In this document: positions 37,746 through 39,592 of the stretch, piece after piece
Numbering within the stretch: position 1 is the stretch's first letter
How the letters are laid out: each line of letters begins with the position of its first letter
From: an uncultured Lactobacillus sp.
Lineage (GTDB): Bacteria; Bacillota; Bacilli; Lactobacillales; Lactobacillaceae
Length of the DNA stretch: 39,592 nt
Assembly: GCA_946482465.1 (NCBI GenBank)
Contig: CAMLRL010000006.1
Location: 1 to 39,592, forward strand
Direction of reading: 5' to 3'
Made by a program: the position numbers and the translations under genes
The notes under the pieces: model-generated
Databases searched by the model: none
What the model was told of the DNA's origin: nothing
What the model saw: the letters and a program-made list of their open reading frames with translations, nothing else

Positions 37746-39592
37746 ATGAGCAAAAAAATTAAGGTTCAACAAGCAGAGAAAATACTGTTTGGTACTATTG
37801 CATCTTCTGCATTGGTAGGCATTTCTACTAAAATTAAGCATGTAAAAGCTGACAGTTTGCCAACTAGTCAATCAGCACCCGCCAATCAATCAAACAAAGT
37901 AGACTCTGACTCAGCTATTGCAGAACAAACAGAAAATACGCAAAGTCCAACAACTGCACCAACCGAGAATAACCAAGAAGTACAAACAGAAACTGATACT
38001 CTTGTTTCTTCACCAACTCAATCAGTTCAAACTGTAAATTGGAATGGGATAGATGATGTAACCTATGATGACGTCAGTAAAACATTAACGATTCCTGGAA
38101 GTTCTAAAACGATAACTAACCCTGGGCGCATTTGTGATAATTTAGGTGCTATTGATGCGACGAAAATTCAAACAATTAATATTACTGGTCCTATCAAGTT
38201 AAGTGGTTCAATCAAAGGACTTTTTAGTGAGTTAGATAATTTAACCACAATCAATGGGTTAGAAAAGCTTGATACTTCTGATGTAAGCGACATGTCATTT
38301 TTGTTTGATCATGATGTTAATTTAACTAGTTTAAATCTAGGCCAGCTTAACACTGCTAACGTTACTAACATGGACCATATGTTTAGTATGTGCCAAAAAA
38401 TAGCTTCACTTGATGTTAGTCAACTGAACACAACTAACGTCACAATTATGAACTCAATGTTTTATGATTGTGACGCTCTAACAAACTTAACTTTAACAGC
38501 TGCTAATGGCTCCACAAAATTTGATACCAGTAATGTAACTGATATGACTTCAATGTTTGAAAAATGCATTAGTTTAACTAGCATTGACCTGAGTAACTTC
38601 GATACTTCAAATGTTAAAAACATGCAGCATCTTTTCTATCTATGTGCAAAGCTTCCAAGCCTAGACTTGAGTAAATTCAACACTGCTAATGTTACTAATA
38701 TGGCTGGTCTTTTTAGCAAATGCTATAGCTTAACTAAACTAGATTTAAGCAGTTTTGATACTAGAAATGTCACTGATATGTCCCACTTAGTCAGTGTTTG
38801 TGATAGCTTAACTGACATAACATTTGGTAATAACTTTAAAACCACAAATGTTACCAATATGAATTCAATGTTCTATCATCTACAAAATATGAAAGAACTG
38901 GATCTAAGCAGTTTTGATACTTCAAAAGTTACTGACATGGCATACATGTTCCAAAGTACTAAACTAACCAAAATTAATCTTAGTAGCTTTGATACTTCAA
39001 AAGTCACTAATATGAAATGGATGTTTTATCAAAGCAATGCTTTAAAAGAATTAGATATTCACAACTTTGATATGTCTGCTGTAACCAATTCTGACGAAAT
39101 GTTGGAAGACCTAGATTCATTAGATATTTTAGTATTGGGTAATAAGAACAACATTAAGGATGCAAAACTTAATACGCCAGGAAAATGGGTTAACGTAGGT
39201 CACGGTACACATAATAATGACAATAATCCAGAAGCATCAAAGAACTGGTCTTCAGACGAATTAACAACAAACTATAATCCAGCTACAGATGCTGATCGCT
39301 ATATTCACTTCACCAAAAAGCCTGACGCACCAGGTACCCCAAGCACCCCGAGTGTTTCTGTACCAAGTAAGGCGGCAAATGTTACTGTTCACTATCAGGA
39401 TAAGGACGGTAAAACACTTAGTCCTGATGAAATTTTAAGTGGCAACATTGGCGATGGTTATATTTCAAATACAAAAGAAATTCCTGGTTATGTATTACAG
39501 GAACGTCCTAATAATGCAACTGGCTTTTTCAGCAGTAACCCTCAGGATGTTACTTATGTTTATCAAAAAGCGGGCCAAATCGGCACTGATAA
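37746..39592 (+). CDS. BspA-like surface protein with MucBP domain, C-terminus outside window
   Basis: The frame runs without a stop from the ATG at 37746 (AAAGGG upstream) to the window edge: 615 codons seen. The signal peptide is at about 1-36, cleavage after KHVKA. Next are a Ser/Thr/Gln/Glu-rich linker, then about 11 BspA-type (DUF285) repeats (38253-39132), a Pro-Ser-Thr spacer, and one MucBP-type domain (about 545-605, VTVHYQDKDGKTL ... VTYVYQK). MucBP domains occur in mucus-binding proteins of lactobacilli. The anchor lies past the edge, and an LPxTG would fit the sortase nearby. It is tandem with the shorter SLAP protein and similar in the repeat region. Confidence 0.9.
   Translation, partial: MSKKIKVQQAEKILFGTIASSALVGISTKIKHVKADSLPTSQSAPANQSNKVDSDSAIAEQTENTQSPTTAPTENNQEVQTETDTLVSSPTQSVQTVNWNGIDDVTYDDVSKTLTIPGSSKTITNPGRICDNLGAIDATKIQTINITGPIKLSGSIKGLFSELDNLTTINGLEKLDTSDVSDMSFLFDHDVNLTSLNLGQLNTANVTNMDHMFSMCQKIASLDVSQLNTTNVTIMNSMFYDCDALTNLTLTAANGSTKFDTSNVTDMTSMFEKCISLTSIDLSNFDTSNVKNMQHLFYLCAKLPSLDLSKFNTANVTNMAGLFSKCYSLTKLDLSSFDTRNVTDMSHLVSVCDSLTDITFGNNFKTTNVTNMNSMFYHLQNMKELDLSSFDTSKVTDMAYMFQSTKLTKINLSSFDTSKVTNMKWMFYQSNALKELDIHNFDMSAVTNSDEMLEDLDSLDILVLGNKNNIKDAKLNTPGKWVNVGHGTHNNDNNPEASKNWSSDELTTNYNPATDADRYIHFTKKPDAPGTPSTPSVSVPSKAANVTVHYQDKDGKTLSPDEILSGNIGDGYISNTKEIPGYVLQERPNNATGFFSSNPQDVTYVYQKAGQIGTD
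38253..39132 (+). repeat. About 11 tandem BspA/DUF285 leucine-rich repeats
   Basis: Units of about 24-26 codons sharing the pattern FDTSNVTDMxxMFxxCxxLTxLDLS. At DNA level, the stretch gatacttca plus (aat/aaa)gt recurs in many units, which could allow slipped-strand changes in repeat number. Confidence 0.85.

Noticed and set aside
38253..39132. CRISPR-like or satellite repeat array
   Set aside because: The repeats are in frame, degenerate and about 75 bases with no constant spacer. They encode BspA/DUF285 units.

Overview
The window looks like chromosomal DNA of a low-GC Gram-positive, most likely Lactobacillus in the strict sense (L. acidophilus/delbrueckii group). This rests on four things: a type II nucleoside deoxyribosyltransferase very like the L. 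leichmannii enzyme as I remember it, a PepO-type M13 peptidase, a D-aspartate ligase plus asparagine-synthase pair of the kind that builds a D-Asx peptidoglycan crossbridge, and surface proteins with a SLAP anchor and a MucBP domain. No tRNA, rRNA, insertion sequence, phage gene or CRISPR array was seen. The species call is an inference from gene content.

Layout. 1-942: start of a membrane KAP-type P-loop NTPase, cut by the window edge. 1157-9862 (all minus): PepO, an MFS transporter, the D-Asp ligase/AsnH pair, a metallophosphoesterase and a small unknown protein. 10071-10637: Tag DNA glycosylase. 10700-15540 (minus): a phosphonate-type ABC transporter with two paralogous binding proteins, one ATPase and two permeases. 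Each binding-protein gene is preceded by an unannotated short ORF that runs through the 5' arm of an intrinsic terminator, which looks like a pair of attenuators. 15745-18463: universal stress protein, a tyrosine-phosphatase/deoxyribosyltransferase operon, and a class I glutamine amidotransferase. 18669-22968: nagA divergent from a large GH31 enzyme, with a TGGT-N4-ACCA operator-like site and a possible cre between them, which suggests an amino-sugar regulon. 23033-27609: a membrane protein, an MFS transporter, and an MFS exporter divergent from an Rgg-type regulator with a palindrome between them. 27764-34604 (minus): a beta-glucoside operon, licT, PTS IIBCA, two nearly identical GH1 phospho-beta-glucosidases and a secreted histidine-phosphatase-like protein. 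It is controlled by two RAT/terminator switches, a strong promoter and a probable cre. 34866-39592: a sortase and two BspA-like leucine-rich-repeat surface proteins, the last cut by the window edge.

How the genes work together. LicT reads the phosphorylation state of the PTS and lets transcription pass the two terminators, so that PTS IIBCA imports and phosphorylates beta-glucosides and the GH1 enzymes split them. Asl and AsnH would act in turn on peptidoglycan precursors. PhnD1/PhnD2 would share PhnC and PhnE1/PhnE2, and no phosphonate breakdown gene is present here.

The best leads are the paired leader-ORF/terminator structures of the phn locus, the GH31/NagA divergent pair with its candidate NagR-type operator, the 300-bp identical block inside the GH1 duplication, and a histidine-phosphatase homologue whose second catalytic histidine appears to be serine.
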